Assembly (NCBI GenBank): GCA_026417975.1
Contig: JAOACD010000009.1
Span: forward strand, 124,001 to 188,000
Direction: 5' to 3'
Source of the DNA: Melioribacter sp.
GTDB lineage: Bacteria; Bacteroidota; Ignavibacteria; Ignavibacteriales; Melioribacteraceae
DNA: 64,000 nt
Shown: positions 50,207 to 60,573 of the stretch, one piece after another
Position numbering within the stretch: the stretch's first letter is position 1
Layout of the letters: each line of letters starts with the position of its first letter
Notes under the pieces: model-generated
Told to the model about the DNA's origin: nothing
Database searches by the model: none
Seen by the model: the letters and a program-made list of their open reading frames with translations, nothing else
Made by a program: the position numbers and the translations under genes

Positions 50207-51232
50207 ATGGGATTATTTGATTTATTTTCTACTGATGTTGCAATAGACCTTGGAACGGCTAACACTTTAATTTACATTAAAGGTAAAGGAATTGTATTGA
50301 ATGAACCGTCAATAGTGGCTTTTGATAGAAATACAAAAAAAATAATAGAAATTGGAAATAAAGCAAAAGAAATGCAAGGACGAGAACACCGTGATATTAG
50401 GGTAACAAGACCAATGAGAGATGGTGTTATTGCAGATTTTGAAATAGCTGAAGGAATGATACGCGCTTTTATAAAAAAAGTAACACCTAATTCGTTTACA
50501 AGTAAAAGAATTGTTATTGCTGTACCAAGTGGAGTAACAGAAGTAGAAAAACGTGCTGTAAGAGATGCAGCTGAACATGCAGGAGCTAAAGAAGTTCATT
50601 TGATTGCAGAACCTATGGCTGCTGCTATAGGAATTGGAATAGATGTAGAAGCACCTGTCGGAAATATGATTATTGATATTGGTGGAGGGACTACAGAGAT
50701 TGCTGTAATAGCATTAGGAGGAATAGTAAACGAAGAATCAATTCGTATCGCAGGCGATGAAATGAACAATGCTATTATGCAATTCTTTAAGAAGAACTAT
50801 AATTTGCTAATAGGTGAAAGAACTGCCGAAGCAATTAAGTGCGAGGTTGGCTCTGCAGTGCCTTTGAAAGAAGAAGTTACAATACAGGTTAAGGGAAGAG
50901 ACCTTGTGGGTGGAATTCCTAAAACTACAGAGGTTAGTTCAGTCGAAATTCGAGAAGCTCTTAATGAAAGCATTACACAAATAGTCGAAGCAGTTCGGCA
51001 GACTCTCGAAAGAACTCCTCCCGAGCTTTCAGCAGATATTTTGGATAGAGGAATAATGTTAACTGGAGGAGGAGCTTTGTTAAAGGGTCTTGATGAAAGA
51101 ATTAGAATGGAAACAAATTTACCAGTTCATGTTGCAGATGACCCTCTAACTGCTGTTGTTCGTGGAACTGGAAAAGCACTTGAAAATATGAATAAATATT
51201 CTAAAGTCTTCATTCGCAAAAGAACTTACTAA
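50207..51232 (+). CDS. mreB: rod shape-determining protein MreB
   Basis: MreB is the bacterial actin that guides lateral wall synthesis. From the ATG at 50207, with GAGAGG ahead, it is 341 residues; an in-frame TTG at 50195 would run back into purH. It has the actin phosphate loops AIDLGTANTLIY near 12-23 and DIGGGTTEIAVI near 155, and AEPMAAAIG. It opens the mreB-mreC-mreD-PBP2-rodA cluster, each gene overlapping or touching the next. Confidence 0.98.
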   Translation: MGLFDLFSTDVAIDLGTANTLIYIKGKGIVLNEPSIVAFDRNTKKIIEIGNKAKEMQGREHRDIRVTRPMRDGVIADFEIAEGMIRAFIKKVTPNSFTSKRIVIAVPSGVTEVEKRAVRDAAEHAGAKEVHLIAEPMAAAIGIGIDVEAPVGNMIIDIGGGTTEIAVIALGGIVNEESIRIAGDEMNNAIMQFFKKNYNLLIGERTAEAIKCEVGSAVPLKEEVTIQVKGRDLVGGIPKTTEVSSVEIREALNESITQIVEAVRQTLERTPPELSADILDRGIMLTGGGALLKGLDERIRMETNLPVHVADDPLTAVVRGTGKALENMNKYSKVFIRKRTY

Positions 51233-52062
51233 TGATAAATTTCTTTAGAAGAATACTAACTGAATTTAAAGAATATGTTTTGTTTGTATCCCTTTCAATA
51301 ATTAGCTTCTTTATTCTTTCTCTTAATGAAAAACCTGCAATAAAAAAATTACGAACTTTTGCATTTGGGAATTTTGCTCTGGTGAATCAAGTTGCTAATT
51401 ATCCATTATCAATATTTAAGTATGATTATTCTCTTAGAGAGCTCGAAAAAGAAAATGCTAAACTAATGCTAGAAGTAAATAGATTAAGAAAACTTAGTGT
51501 AGAAAATGAAAATCTACGTTCAATGCTCCAGTTTAGAGATACTTGTAACTTCCCTCTTATAAGTGCAGATGTAATTTCCAAACTTGTAAACAAAATGCAA
51601 GGTAACTTTGTAATTAATAGGGGATCTAATGAAGGTATTACAATTGGAATGCCAGTTCTAAATAGTAAAGGATTAATAGGTATTGTTATAGATACTACTA
51701 AGGACTTTTCACTCGTAAGAACTTTGTATAATGTAAACCTAAATGTAGCTGTAAGAATAGAAAGATTAAATATAGATGGTGTGCTAAGCTGGGATGGAAA
51801 TAAATTAATTATCAAAAATATTCCATCAACTTATGATGTAAGAATTGGTGATAGAGTGGTAACATCTGACTTTAGTACTATTTTCCCACCTAAGATTTCT
51901 ATCGGTATTATATCAGAAAGGGAGCAAGTTCCGGTTGGATTACTTCATAATTTAACTGTAAAACCTTTTGCTGATATAAACACGGTAGATAATGTATTCG
52001 TGCTTAAAATAGTTCCAAGTAAGCAAATCAATCATCTAGAAATGAATTTATTAAAAAAGTAA
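51232..52062 (+). CDS. mreC: rod shape-determining protein MreC
   Basis: The 276-residue protein has one N-terminal membrane helix (about 15-33), then a coiled coil (LRELEKENAKLMLEVNRLRKL, about 67-95) and the beta-barrel periplasmic domain with NFVINRGSNEGITIGMPV and GLIGIV. MreC links MreB inside the cell to PBP2 outside. It overlaps the mreB stop by one base and precedes mreD by two bases. Confidence 0.95.
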   Translation: MINFFRRILTEFKEYVLFVSLSIISFFILSLNEKPAIKKLRTFAFGNFALVNQVANYPLSIFKYDYSLRELEKENAKLMLEVNRLRKLSVENENLRSMLQFRDTCNFPLISADVISKLVNKMQGNFVINRGSNEGITIGMPVLNSKGLIGIVIDTTKDFSLVRTLYNVNLNVAVRIERLNIDGVLSWDGNKLIIKNIPSTYDVRIGDRVVTSDFSTIFPPKISIGIISEREQVPVGLLHNLTVKPFADINTVDNVFVLKIVPSKQINHLEMNLLKK

Positions 52063-52064
52063 TT

Positions 52065-52553
52065 ATGTTATGGAATTTTGTTAAACCCATTTTAATTTTT
52101 ATACCTCTTGCAGTTATTCAACTTGTTGTACTACCATTGTTTTCCATTGATGGAATATCACCGAATCTTATTGTAATTTTAATCTGTTACTTTACATTAA
52201 AATTTGGACAGATGTATGGAACTTTTTTAGGCTTTGTACTTGGTCTTCTGTTGGATTTAATTTCAGGTGGTTTAATAGGATCATTTATGTTTTCATTTAC
52301 AGTTACAGGCTTTTTAGCTGGTTATTTTTTTAATGAAAACAAAATAGAAATCAATGTTGCCACTTATGTTTTTCTAATTGTAGTATCTCTATGTGGAATT
52401 GTAAGTTCATTTTTGTATACTTTAATATCTAGTCCGTATGATAGGCTAAATATTCTCTCTTTAATACTTGAAGCAGGAATTTTACCTGGTCTTTATACAG
52501 CATTTTTTGCTTTGCCTATAGTAATATTTAGTTCTAAGAGGGAATTAGGATGA
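52065..52553 (+). CDS. mreD: rod shape-determining protein MreD
   Basis: A 162-residue very hydrophobic protein with five or six membrane helices, matching MreD in length and character (for example YGTFLGFVLGLLLDLISGGLIGSF). Sequence conservation in MreD is low, so its position between mreC and the PBP2 gene is the main support. It shares an ATGA overlap with the PBP2 gene. Confidence 0.88.
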   Translation: MLWNFVKPILIFIPLAVIQLVVLPLFSIDGISPNLIVILICYFTLKFGQMYGTFLGFVLGLLLDLISGGLIGSFMFSFTVTGFLAGYFFNENKIEINVATYVFLIVVSLCGIVSSFLYTLISSPYDRLNILSLILEAGILPGLYTAFFALPIVIFSSKRELG

Positions 52554-54370
52554 ATAATTATGATTTTGGTTCTAATAAAAGAGAAAAAATCGTTACGTTG
52601 GTAATAATAGGTTTTATTCTTATTTCGATTATACAATTGTTTAATATGCAGATTTTGCAGAATGAAGCTTATGTTGTTAAAGCAAACGAGAATAGTATAA
52701 AACCAATTTATCAGATTGCTCCTCGTGGAGTATTTTATGATAGAGAACACAAAATTCTTGTTGGCAATAAACCTACTTTTACCTTGCGAATTACACCCGC
52801 AGATTACGATAAAAGATTAAACCCATACTTAGAAGCAATTTTAAATGTCAAACCTGGTTATATAGACAAAATATTAAAACAAACTCAAAACTATTCCCGC
52901 TATATTCCCAGAAGGATTGCAAAGGATGTTCCATATGATGTAATTGCATGGTACGAAGAAAATGCTTCTAAACTGCCAGGAGTAGATTATGTTATTGAAA
53001 CACAAAGAGATTATTCTTACGGTGTAATGGGTTCACATATGTTCGGATATACTAAAGAAATTCCACCTGAAATTCTTCAAAAAAGGAAGAATGAATATAT
53101 GATGGGGGATGAGATAGGATATGTTGGTATCGAAAAAAGTTATGAAGATTTATTAAGAGGAGAAAAAGGTGTGAAATATGTTCTTGTTGATTCACGACAG
53201 AAAATAATTGGAAGCTACGAAGATGGTAAGAAAGATAAAAAATCTATTAAGGGTTGCGACTTAATTTTATCAATTGATAAGGATGCTCAATTAGCTGCTG
53301 AACTTGCATTCAAAGATAAACGCGGCGCGGTAGTGGCACTTGATCCATCAACAGGTGAAATATTGGCTTTCCTAAGTTCGCCACAATATGACTTATCTGA
53401 ATTGGCAGCAGTAACCTCAGGCGAGGCATGGAAAAGATTAAACTTAGATGAAAATAGACCATTGTTCAATCGTGCTACTATGTCAATGTATTCACCTGGC
53501 TCTACTTTTAAAATGGTTTCAGCTATAGCAGCTCTTGAAGAAGGAATTATTGATTCAAATTATAGATCTTTTTGCGGCGGGGGATTTCAGTTTGGTAATC
53601 GATTTTTCAAATGTCTTCATGTTCATGGTTCTATTGATTTAGAAAGTTCTATAGAAAAATCATGTAATACATTCTATTATCAGCTTGCATTAAAAATAGG
53701 AATAGATAGATGGTCTAAGTATGCTAAAAAATTGGGCTTTGGTAAAAAAACAGGTGTTGATATTAGTGAAGAAAGTGCTGGGATTGTCCCTACAAAAGAG
53801 TACTATGATAAGGAATTTGGTAAGGACAAATGGCCTAAAGGTATATTAGTTAGCTTAGGAATAGGTCAAGGAGAGCTGAGTGTTACTCCTATACAGCTTG
53901 CACAGTATGCAGCACTAATAGCGAATTATGGTAAAACAGCAAAGCCTCATTTCTTAAAAGGCTATGTAGAAACAAAAACTGGAAGGTACGTAGAAACTAA
54001 ACCCGAATATATAGAAACAGGTATAAGTAGAAAAACTTTTGAAATTATACGAAGAGCAATGTTTAAGGTTGTTAATGGAGCAGGCACTGCTACTAATATT
54101 CGAATGCCAGATATTGAAATTGCTGGTAAGACAGGAACTGCCCAAAATCCACATGGAAAAGACCATGCAATATTTATAGGCTTTGCACCTTATAAGAATC
54201 CTAAAATAGCTATTGCAGTAGTTGTTGAAAATGCTGGATTCGGAAGTGTTAATGCTGCTCCAATAGCAAGGGATATTATAAAAGCATATTTGAAAAAGGA
54301 AAAAATTAATATTGAAAAACCTATCTATCTGAGTAAATTGGAAATAAAGGAAGCAAGAAATGAAAATTGA
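52550..54370 (+). CDS. mrdA: penicillin-binding protein 2 (class B transpeptidase)
   Basis: PBP2 cross-links peptidoglycan in the elongasome. The 606-residue protein has one N-terminal membrane helix (about 15-32), a dimerisation/pedestal domain with [14 protein letters not shown] and [13 protein letters not shown], and a transpeptidase domain with S318-x-x-K321 (SPGSTFKM), SCN in [10 protein letters not shown] and KTG in AGKTGTAQN. It is encoded between mreD and rodA and overlaps rodA by 11 bases. Confidence 0.97.
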   Translation: MNNYDFGSNKREKIVTLVIIGFILISIIQLFNMQILQNEAYVVKANENSIKPIYQIAPRGVFYDREHKILVGNKPTFTLRITPADYDKRLNPYLEAILNVKPGYIDKILKQTQNYSRYIPRRIAKDVPYDVIAWYEENASKLPGVDYVIETQRDYSYGVMGSHMFGYTKEIPPEILQKRKNEYMMGDEIGYVGIEKSYEDLLRGEKGVKYVLVDSRQKIIGSYEDGKKDKKSIKGCDLILSIDKDAQLAAELAFKDKRGAVVALDPSTGEILAFLSSPQYDLSELAAVTSGEAWKRLNLDENRPLFNRATMSMYSPGSTFKMVSAIAALEEGIIDSNYRSFCGGGFQFGNRFFKCLHVHGSIDLESSIEKSCNTFYYQLALKIGIDRWSKYAKKLGFGKKTGVDISEESAGIVPTKEYYDKEFGKDKWPKGILVSLGIGQGELSVTPIQLAQYAALIANYGKTAKPHFLKGYVETKTGRYVETKPEYIETGISRKTFEIIRRAMFKVVNGAGTATNIRMPDIEIAGKTGTAQNPHGKDHAIFIGFAPYKNPKIAIAVVVENAGFGSVNAAPIARDIIKAYLKKEKINIEKPIYLSKLEIKEARNEN

Positions 54371-55589
54371 ATATAGGTTACAAGATAAGTTTGATTTAAC
54401 TATTTTTATTTCAGTTATGCTTCTTATGGCTATTGGATTAGCAGCAATATATAGTTCAACAGTAAATCACCCAACTGCAAGTGGAAATTTTTATAAGCAA
54501 CTTTTTTTTATAATAATATCATTAATTTTGTTTTTTATTATTTATTCACTTCCTCAACAAACATTTAAGAAATTTGCTATACCTACTTATTTATTCTCAA
54601 TATTTCTGCTGATTCTTGTACTTGCAATTGGTAAGTCTGTCTATGGTTCTAAAAGTTGGTTAGATTTTGGTCCAATTGGTTTTCAGCCATCTGAGTTTGC
54701 TAAAATAGGAACAATACTTTGTTTATCTTATTGGTTGACTTATAAAGAAAGAGATATTAATAATTTATTTGATGTAGGAATTGCTCTTTTCATAGGATTT
54801 ACACCAGTGATATTAATTTTACTAGAACCTGATACAGGTACTTCTATTGTTTTTGCTATTATAACTATTTTTTTGATTTTTTGGAGTGGTATTACTTTAT
54901 TTGGATTATTTGTTGTTCTTTCTCCTGCTGTTGTTACAGTTGCATCTATGTTTGGAACTATCATGTTTATTTTTTCACTAATAGGTGTGGTAATTGCTTT
55001 ATTTTTATTTAAGAGAGACTTGTTCAATAGTATAATCGTGTTTGTAATAAATCTTGGTGCAAGTTTCTTTTTTGATTATGTCTATAAAATTCTTAAACCT
55101 CATCAACAAAAAAGAATAGCAGCATTTTTAGATCCCATGTCAGACCCATTAGGCTCGGGCTATAATGCTTTACAGGCAAAACTAGCAATTGGTTCTGGGG
55201 GTTTATTTGGTAAAGGTTTTATGCAAGGAAATCAAACACAGCTTAGATTTATTCCTGAACAGTGGACAGATTTTATTTACTGTGTAATAGGTGAAGAATT
55301 TGGGTTTGTTGGAAGTGTAATAGTATTAATACTTTTTTTAATAATCTTTATCAGACTTCTTAAACTTACCTCGCTAGCAAAAGATAGATTTAGCATTCTT
55401 GTTATTGCTGGATTTTTATGTTTACTATTTTCACATTTTGCAATTAATATAGGAATGAATTTGGGCTTAACTCCAGTTATTGGTTTGCCTCTACCTTTTA
55501 TGAGCTATGGTGGAAGTTCATTAATAAGCAATATGATATTGCTTGGTATTGTCTTTAATATTTATAAAAACCGTAAACTTCATACTTAA
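54360..55589 (+). CDS. rodA: rod shape-determining protein RodA (SEDS glycosyltransferase)
   Basis: RodA polymerises peptidoglycan glycan strands together with PBP2. The 409-residue protein has about ten membrane helices and the SEDS hallmarks [19 protein letters not shown] near 100-118, [12 protein letters not shown] with the catalytic Asp, [23 protein letters not shown] near 295-318, and [14 protein letters not shown] near the end. It closes the mre/rod cluster; pyrF follows after 12 bases. Confidence 0.97.
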   Translation: MKIEYRLQDKFDLTIFISVMLLMAIGLAAIYSSTVNHPTASGNFYKQLFFIIISLILFFIIYSLPQQTFKKFAIPTYLFSIFLLILVLAIGKSVYGSKSWLDFGPIGFQPSEFAKIGTILCLSYWLTYKERDINNLFDVGIALFIGFTPVILILLEPDTGTSIVFAIITIFLIFWSGITLFGLFVVLSPAVVTVASMFGTIMFIFSLIGVVIALFLFKRDLFNSIIVFVINLGASFFFDYVYKILKPHQQKRIAAFLDPMSDPLGSGYNALQAKLAIGSGGLFGKGFMQGNQTQLRFIPEQWTDFIYCVIGEEFGFVGSVIVLILFLIIFIRLLKLTSLAKDRFSILVIAGFLCLLFSHFAINIGMNLGLTPVIGLPLPFMSYGGSSLISNMILLGIVFNIYKNRKLHT

Positions 55590-55601
55590 GATAAAATTAA
55601 T

Positions 55602-56417
55602 ATGAATGCTCTCGAAAAATTAAAATTAAAATTTGAAAACAATTTACACGTTTGTATTGGCCTAGATACAGATGTAAACAAAATTCCCGACTTCTTAAAA
55701 AAATCGTCAAACCCTGTTTTTGAATTTAATAAAATAGTAATCGAAAATACTTGTAGAGAAGTTGCCGCATATAAAATTAATTTTGCTTTTTATGAAAAAG
55801 ATGGCCTAAAAGGTATCGAAAATCTTTTAAAGACAATCGAACTAATTCCACAAGATATTTTAATAATTGCCGATGCGAAACGTGGCGATATTGGAAATAC
55901 TTCAAAGATGTATGCCGAATCTGTGTTTAATTATTTTCGATGCGATGCAGTTACTTTACATCCTTATATGGGTTACGATTCACTCGAACCTTTTCTTGAA
56001 TATGAAGATAAATTGAGTTTTATTCTAACTTTAACTTCAAATAAAGGAGCGAATGATTTTGAAAAACTCAAATTGGATACTGGAGAATTTCTTTTCCAAA
56101 TAGTAATAAAAAAGGTGAAAGAGTGGAATAAGAAAAAAAATTGCGGAATTGTATTTGGTGCTACTAATTTAGAAGAGTTAAGGAAAAATATCGAAGTTTT
56201 TGAAGATCTTCCTGTTCTTTTGCCTGGAGTAGGAGCACAGGGTGGTGATTTAAACGAAATTGCAAATATATTTGCATTAAATAATAAATTTGATTATTTA
56301 GTAAATGTAAGCAGAGCTTTAATATACTGTGATAAAACTGAAAATTTTCCTTTATCTATAAAGCAAGAGTTAAGCAAATTAAACTCTGTAATAAAAATGG
56401 CACTATTAAAACAGTAG
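55602..56417 (+). CDS. pyrF: orotidine 5'-phosphate decarboxylase (type 2)
   Basis: PyrF converts OMP to UMP. The 271-residue protein is the type 2 form: CIGLDTDVNKIP near the N-terminus, YKINFAFYE, the active-site series DAKRGDIGNTSKMYAE near 88-103, TLHPYMGYDSLEPF, and PGVGAQGGDL near the C-terminus. It lies just after rodA and may be read with the mre/rod transcript. Confidence 0.96.
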   Translation: MNALEKLKLKFENNLHVCIGLDTDVNKIPDFLKKSSNPVFEFNKIVIENTCREVAAYKINFAFYEKDGLKGIENLLKTIELIPQDILIIADAKRGDIGNTSKMYAESVFNYFRCDAVTLHPYMGYDSLEPFLEYEDKLSFILTLTSNKGANDFEKLKLDTGEFLFQIVIKKVKEWNKKKNCGIVFGATNLEELRKNIEVFEDLPVLLPGVGAQGGDLNEIANIFALNNKFDYLVNVSRALIYCDKTENFPLSIKQELSKLNSVIKMALLKQ

Positions 56418-56493
56418 CATTTACTAAAATAATATGTTAATTTGAGTATAATTGAAAAGAGAATTCTTTTCAGAATAAAATGATAGCGGACCG

Positions 56494-57975
56494 ATGGGTT
56501 CAGAACCAAAAATTCAAGAGAGCATTCTTTACGAAATTTGGCAAAAACAAAATTTTAACTCTCCTATAAAGATTGATGATAATAATGATATAGTAATTAT
56601 AGACAAGGGAAACCGCAATGATAATGCCCCAGGTCCAGACTTTAAAAATGCACGCATTAGAATAGGCAATTTAACTTATGTGGGTGATGTTGAGATTGAT
56701 ATTGATTACTCTGATTGGAAATCACATGGACATAATATCGATAATAAGTATAATAGTGTAATATTGCACGTAACATTAATAAATAAAAATCGACATTCAT
56801 ATGTATATACTAGAAATGGAAGAAAAGTCCCTTCTATATGTTTGTCTGATATAATTCATAATGAAACAATAGAAAAATTAATTAATAGTATAAAAGATGT
56901 TAAGAATGAGACAATTGGATTATTGAAATGTAGAGAAACTAACTATCTAGTACCATTTGATTTAAAAGAAAAGTTTCTTATTCAGTTAGGTATAGATAGA
57001 TTTAACAAAAAGTGCAAAAGAATTTACGAAAGACTTAAGGAACTACAATTTTTGAGAGAACTTAATATTAAAGAGCCTGTAGTTACATATGAATTGACCT
57101 CACAATTTCACGAAAGGGAATTTAAGCATTCGGATTTTGCAAATAAGGAAGTTTGGCAACAGTTATTTTATGAACTTGTCTTTGAGGCACTTGGATATTC
57201 TAAAAATAAAGTTCCTATGGCAACTTTAGCTCAGTACGCTGATATTGAATTTCTTAAAAAAATTGAAAAAGATGGAGTAATTATACAAAAATATGAAGCT
57301 ACTCTATTTTTTGTATCCGGTTTAATTAATTCGAACTCTAATCCAAATAATTTAGAGAGTAAAAAATACCTTGAAACCATACTGCTTCATTGGAATTCTG
57401 TAAAGCCTTTCTACGATAGGAAATATATGAATGAGTCTCAATGGCATTTCTTTAGGCTACGTCCACAAAACTTTCCTACAATTAGAATTGCAGCAGGGGC
57501 AAGAATTTTAAATGAAATTATTAATAATGATATGATAGGAGTGATTGCAAAAAAAATTGCGGAAATACATAATCTGAAAGTATTAATAAATTCTTTGCGT
57601 TCATTATTTGTGATTAAATCGGATGGTTATTGGAAAAATCATTATGTATTTGACCAACCAGCAAAAGGTGAAATAAAATATTTTGTAGGAGCAATTAGAG
57701 CGGATGAAATCGTAATAAATGTTGTATTGCCATATTTTGCTCTATACTTTGAGATATTTGGTAACAAAGATTTATCAAAGAAAATAATGAAAATATATAG
57801 TATTTATGAACAGAAATCTGAAAATCAAATTATAACAGAAATAGGCACAATACTTTGTATGAATGAACATATAAATAGAACAATACTTTCTCAAGGTATG
57901 ATAGATTTATTTAGAAGTTTTTGTTCTAAAAGTAAATGCCTTGAATGTGAAATAGGGAAAATAGCTTTTAATTGA
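56494..57975 (+). CDS. conserved protein of unknown function, DUF2851 family
   Basis: This 493-residue protein matches DUF2851, a family found mainly in Bacteroidota and Chlorobi/Ignavibacteria. Its marks are ESILYEIWQKQNF at the start, then APGPDFKNARIRIG and GDVEIDIDYSDWKSHGHNIDNKYNSVILHV (residues about 46-92). The C-terminus has a Cys cluster, FCSKSKCLECEIG. The GDVEI/SDW region with its acidic residues could be a nuclease-like core, but that is only a resemblance. No signal peptide or membrane helix is present. A small hairpin (GAAAAGA/TCTTTTC, 56454-56471) lies just upstream. The function is unknown. Confidence 0.75.
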   Translation: MGSEPKIQESILYEIWQKQNFNSPIKIDDNNDIVIIDKGNRNDNAPGPDFKNARIRIGNLTYVGDVEIDIDYSDWKSHGHNIDNKYNSVILHVTLINKNRHSYVYTRNGRKVPSICLSDIIHNETIEKLINSIKDVKNETIGLLKCRETNYLVPFDLKEKFLIQLGIDRFNKKCKRIYERLKELQFLRELNIKEPVVTYELTSQFHEREFKHSDFANKEVWQQLFYELVFEALGYSKNKVPMATLAQYADIEFLKKIEKDGVIIQKYEATLFFVSGLINSNSNPNNLESKKYLETILLHWNSVKPFYDRKYMNESQWHFFRLRPQNFPTIRIAAGARILNEIINNDMIGVIAKKIAEIHNLKVLINSLRSLFVIKSDGYWKNHYVFDQPAKGEIKYFVGAIRADEIVINVVLPYFALYFEIFGNKDLSKKIMKIYSIYEQKSENQIITEIGTILCMNEHINRTILSQGMIDLFRSFCSKSKCLECEIGKIAFN

Positions 57976-57986
57976 TTCTATAAAAA

Positions 57987-58595
57987 TTAATTCTGCTTGC
58001 CTTTGAGTTTATTAATCTCGTCTCTTAATTTAGCGGCTCGTTCGTAATCTTCTTTCTCAATTGCTTCTCTTAATTGTTCTTGAAGCTCGGCTAATCTTGA
58101 TTCTTGCGAAGCTTTTTTGCTTGGTTTTTCTTCATCATCTTCTTCAATATCGTGTTCATGAGAAATTTCTTCATCAATATCTTCACTCGAAGGAACGAAA
58201 GCAGCAAGTCTCATTACTTCTTCTGCAACATATAAAGGTGAACCAGTTCTTACAGCAAGAGCAATAGCATCGCTTGGACGTGAATCAATTTCATGAATAA
58301 ACGAAGAAATTTCGATTTTAATTTTCGCATGAAAAGTATTGTCTTTAAGTTCATCAATTATAACTTCGTTTACTGTACCACCAAGATGTTCAATTACACT
58401 TTTGAGTAAATCGTGAGTTAAAGGTCTTGGCGGTTTAATTCCTTCCATTTCGAGAGCAATTGATTGAGCTTCGAAAGAGCCAATAATTATAGGTAAGCGT
58501 CTTACGCCATAAACCTCTTTAAGAAGTAATGCATAAGCCCCTCCAGCAGAGGGACTTGCAGATAACCCTAATATTTCTACTTGTACCTTATTCAA
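57987..58595 (-). CDS. bifunctional-nuclease (DUF151) domain protein with C-terminal UVR motif
   Basis: The 202-residue protein has an N-terminal DUF151/BFN domain: VEILGLSASPSAGGAYALLLKE, RRLPIIIGSFEAQSIALEM, then EIDSRPSDAIALAVRTGSPLYV. After an acidic linker (about 140-165, EDIDEEISHEHDIEEDDEE) comes a UVR motif, EKEDYERAAKLRDEI, as in UvrB and UvrC where it mediates their contact. BFN-domain proteins show nuclease activity in some plants and bacteria; the role here is not known. It follows etfA by 3 bases on the minus strand. Confidence 0.85.
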   Translation of the reverse strand: MNKVQVEILGLSASPSAGGAYALLLKEVYGVRRLPIIIGSFEAQSIALEMEGIKPPRPLTHDLLKSVIEHLGGTVNEVIIDELKDNTFHAKIKIEISSFIHEIDSRPSDAIALAVRTGSPLYVAEEVMRLAAFVPSSEDIDEEISHEHDIEEDDEEKPSKKASQESRLAELQEQLREAIEKEDYERAAKLRDEINKLKGKQN

Positions 58596-58598
58596 TTT

Positions 58599-59567
58599 TT
58601 ATGACTTAATTTTTTTTATTTCTTCAATCATTTTTGGAACAATTTCTAAAACGTCTCCAACAATACCATAATCCGCAATTTGAAAAATAGGAGCATCCTT
58701 ATCTTTATTTATTGCAACAATATATTTTGAAGACCTCATTCCTGCAAGATGTTGAATTGCACCAGAAATTCCTAATGCAATATACAAAGTCGGTGAAACA
58801 GTTTTACCTGTTTGTCCAACTTGTTCACTATGTGGTCTCCAGCCAGCATCAACAACTGCACGTGAAGCTCCTACAGCACCTCCTAAAACTTCTGCTAACT
58901 GCTCTACAAGATAAAAGTTTTCAGGTCCATGTAATCCTCTTCCACCTGCAACTACTATGTCTGCTTCTGCTACATCTAATTTACCATTTGATTTATTAAT
59001 TTCTATTACCTTTGTGGATAAGTCTACATTTTCTAGCTCAACTATTTTTACTTGTGCTTTTTCTTCAGTAATTTTTTCTGCCTTAAAAACATTAGGACGA
59101 ATTAAGAATATTTTTCTAGGACTTGTTATTCTAACATCAGTTAAAATTTTTCCGGCATAAATTGGCCTTGTTGCAATTAATTCTCCATTTTGATACTCTA
59201 AAGCTATACAATCGGTAACTAAACCACAATCCAATTTTGCAGAAACATAAGGGGCTAAATCTTTGCCTAAGGATGTTCCAGATAATAAGATTATTTCTGC
59301 ATCCGTACTAATTATATGATCATATAAGATTTTTTTGTAAGCGCTATTTGAGTAATTTTCTAATTGAGGATTTTTGTAATGAACTATTTTTTTAATTCCG
59401 TAATTTCCAACTTCTTCTAGTTTATCAATATCATTTCCAATTGTTATAGCCTCAACTTCATAATTCATTTTTGATGAAATATCAAAAGCTAATTTAGCTG
59501 TTTCAATAGAAGATTTTTTTACCTGGCTTTCTCTCTGCTCTAGAAATACTAAAATTTTTTTAGTCAT
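58599..59567 (-). CDS. etfA: electron transfer flavoprotein alpha subunit
   Basis: EtfA binds FAD and, with EtfB, carries electrons from acyl-CoA and other dehydrogenases. The 322-residue protein has the C-terminal FAD domain signature: VAGGRGLHGPENF, AVGASRAVVDAGW, SEQVGQTGKTVSPTLYIALGISGAIQHLAGM and the closing KDAPIFQIADYGIVGD. The pattern is that of ordinary (non-bifurcating) ETF, judging by length and the absence of an extra ferredoxin domain. It is 10 bases after etfB. Confidence 0.96.
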   Translation of the reverse strand: MTKKILVFLEQRESQVKKSSIETAKLAFDISSKMNYEVEAITIGNDIDKLEEVGNYGIKKIVHYKNPQLENYSNSAYKKILYDHIISTDAEIILLSGTSLGKDLAPYVSAKLDCGLVTDCIALEYQNGELIATRPIYAGKILTDVRITSPRKIFLIRPNVFKAEKITEEKAQVKIVELENVDLSTKVIEINKSNGKLDVAEADIVVAGGRGLHGPENFYLVEQLAEVLGGAVGASRAVVDAGWRPHSEQVGQTGKTVSPTLYIALGISGAIQHLAGMRSSKYIVAINKDKDAPIFQIADYGIVGDVLEIVPKMIEEIKKIKS

Positions 59568-59577
59568 ATTATCTCCG

Positions 59578-60324
59578 TTAAATTACTTTTGCTTCTTCTC
59601 TTAATAGACGTACTAATTCTGGAACAGCAGAAGCATCTGTCCCTAAAATTCTTCCAGCTTGCTTCTGAGCTGGTCTTTTTAATTCGATAATTTCTACATA
59701 GTTTTGATAGCTTTTAGGTTGTTTCTCAATTATTGTTTTTTTCTTTGCTGCCATAATTCCTTTTAAGGATGCGTATCTTGGTTCGTTTAGTCCTTTCTGA
59801 GTAGTAATTACTACAGGAATTGATGTCTCTACAATTTCTTTTCCACCTTCTATTTCTCTTTCTGCTACAATATTATTTCCGTTAATATTTAACTTTACAA
59901 CCGTTGTAATCGAATTATAGTTCAAAAGTTCTGCTACTAACTGTCCTACAATTGAATTATCATAATCAACTGATTGTTTGCCAAAAAAAACAATTTCGGC
60001 ACCAATTAATTTGATTTCATCTGATAATGCCTTGGCTACTGATAAAGAATCTCTTACATTTTCATCTTTTAATAAAATAGCCTCATCTATACCCATAGCC
60101 AAGGCTTTTCTTAAAGTTTCCTTGTTAGCTTCACCTCCAAGACTAATTGCTATTGTTTCACCACCTAATTTCTCTTTTGTTCTTAAGGCTTCTTCAATTG
60201 CGAATTCATCATATGGATTTACTACATACGCAGCACCAGAAGTTTCAACACCTTTTCCGTCACTAGTAATACTAATTTTTGCAGCTGTATCTGGAACATG
60301 ATTTATACATACGGCAATTTTCAT
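59578..60324 (-). CDS. etfB: electron transfer flavoprotein beta subunit
   Basis: The 248-residue beta subunit begins MKIAVCINHVPDTAAKI and contains VNPYDEFAIEEALR, the AMP-binding KQSVDYDNSIVGQLVAELL and the ETF beta signature region VAEREIEGGKEIVETSIPVVITTQKGLNEPRYASLKGIMAAKKK. It leads the operon etfB-etfA-BFN, with AGGAGG 5-6 bases before the ATG and a promoter candidate at 60355-60386. The GlcD-like oxidase and the acyl-CoA synthetase in this window are possible metabolic partners, by inference. Confidence 0.96.
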   Translation of the reverse strand: MKIAVCINHVPDTAAKISITSDGKGVETSGAAYVVNPYDEFAIEEALRTKEKLGGETIAISLGGEANKETLRKALAMGIDEAILLKDENVRDSLSVAKALSDEIKLIGAEIVFFGKQSVDYDNSIVGQLVAELLNYNSITTVVKLNINGNNIVAEREIEGGKEIVETSIPVVITTQKGLNEPRYASLKGIMAAKKKTIIEKQPKSYQNYVEIIELKRPAQKQAGRILGTDASAVPELVRLLREEAKVI

Positions 60325-60354
60325 TAGTCCTCCTAAAATATTCTATCTACTTAT

Positions 60355-60386
60355 TAAATATATTATCACTTAATGGAAATTTCAAA
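60355..60386 (-). promoter_or_regulatory. Bacteroidota-type promoter of etfBA
   Basis: On the minus strand TTTG (60386-60383), a 20-base gap and TATATTTA (60362-60355) match the consensus with one mismatch at the last base. The start would lie near 60349, about 25 bases before the etfB ATG. Confidence 0.45.
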
Positions 60387-60573
60387 ACTTGTTACAAAAA
60401 AAAATATTTTGTGCTTAAATTACAAATATGCTGAATAGTAGTTTTTAGGGGAATAATTAGTTTATCTGAATTCGGGTAAGTGGTTTTAGCTATGAAAGAT
60501 TTTTTAAGTATTATAAATAATTCACTTTTAAACTCAATTTTTATAATTTAGTAATGAATTAGGAGGTGATATC

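Noticed and set aside
51426-51815. 129-codon minus-strand frame inside mreC
   Set aside because: Antisense shadow of the conserved mreC reading frame; composition is not protein-like.
59978-60301. 107-codon plus-strand frame opposite etfB
   Set aside because: Antisense shadow of a well-identified etfB gene.
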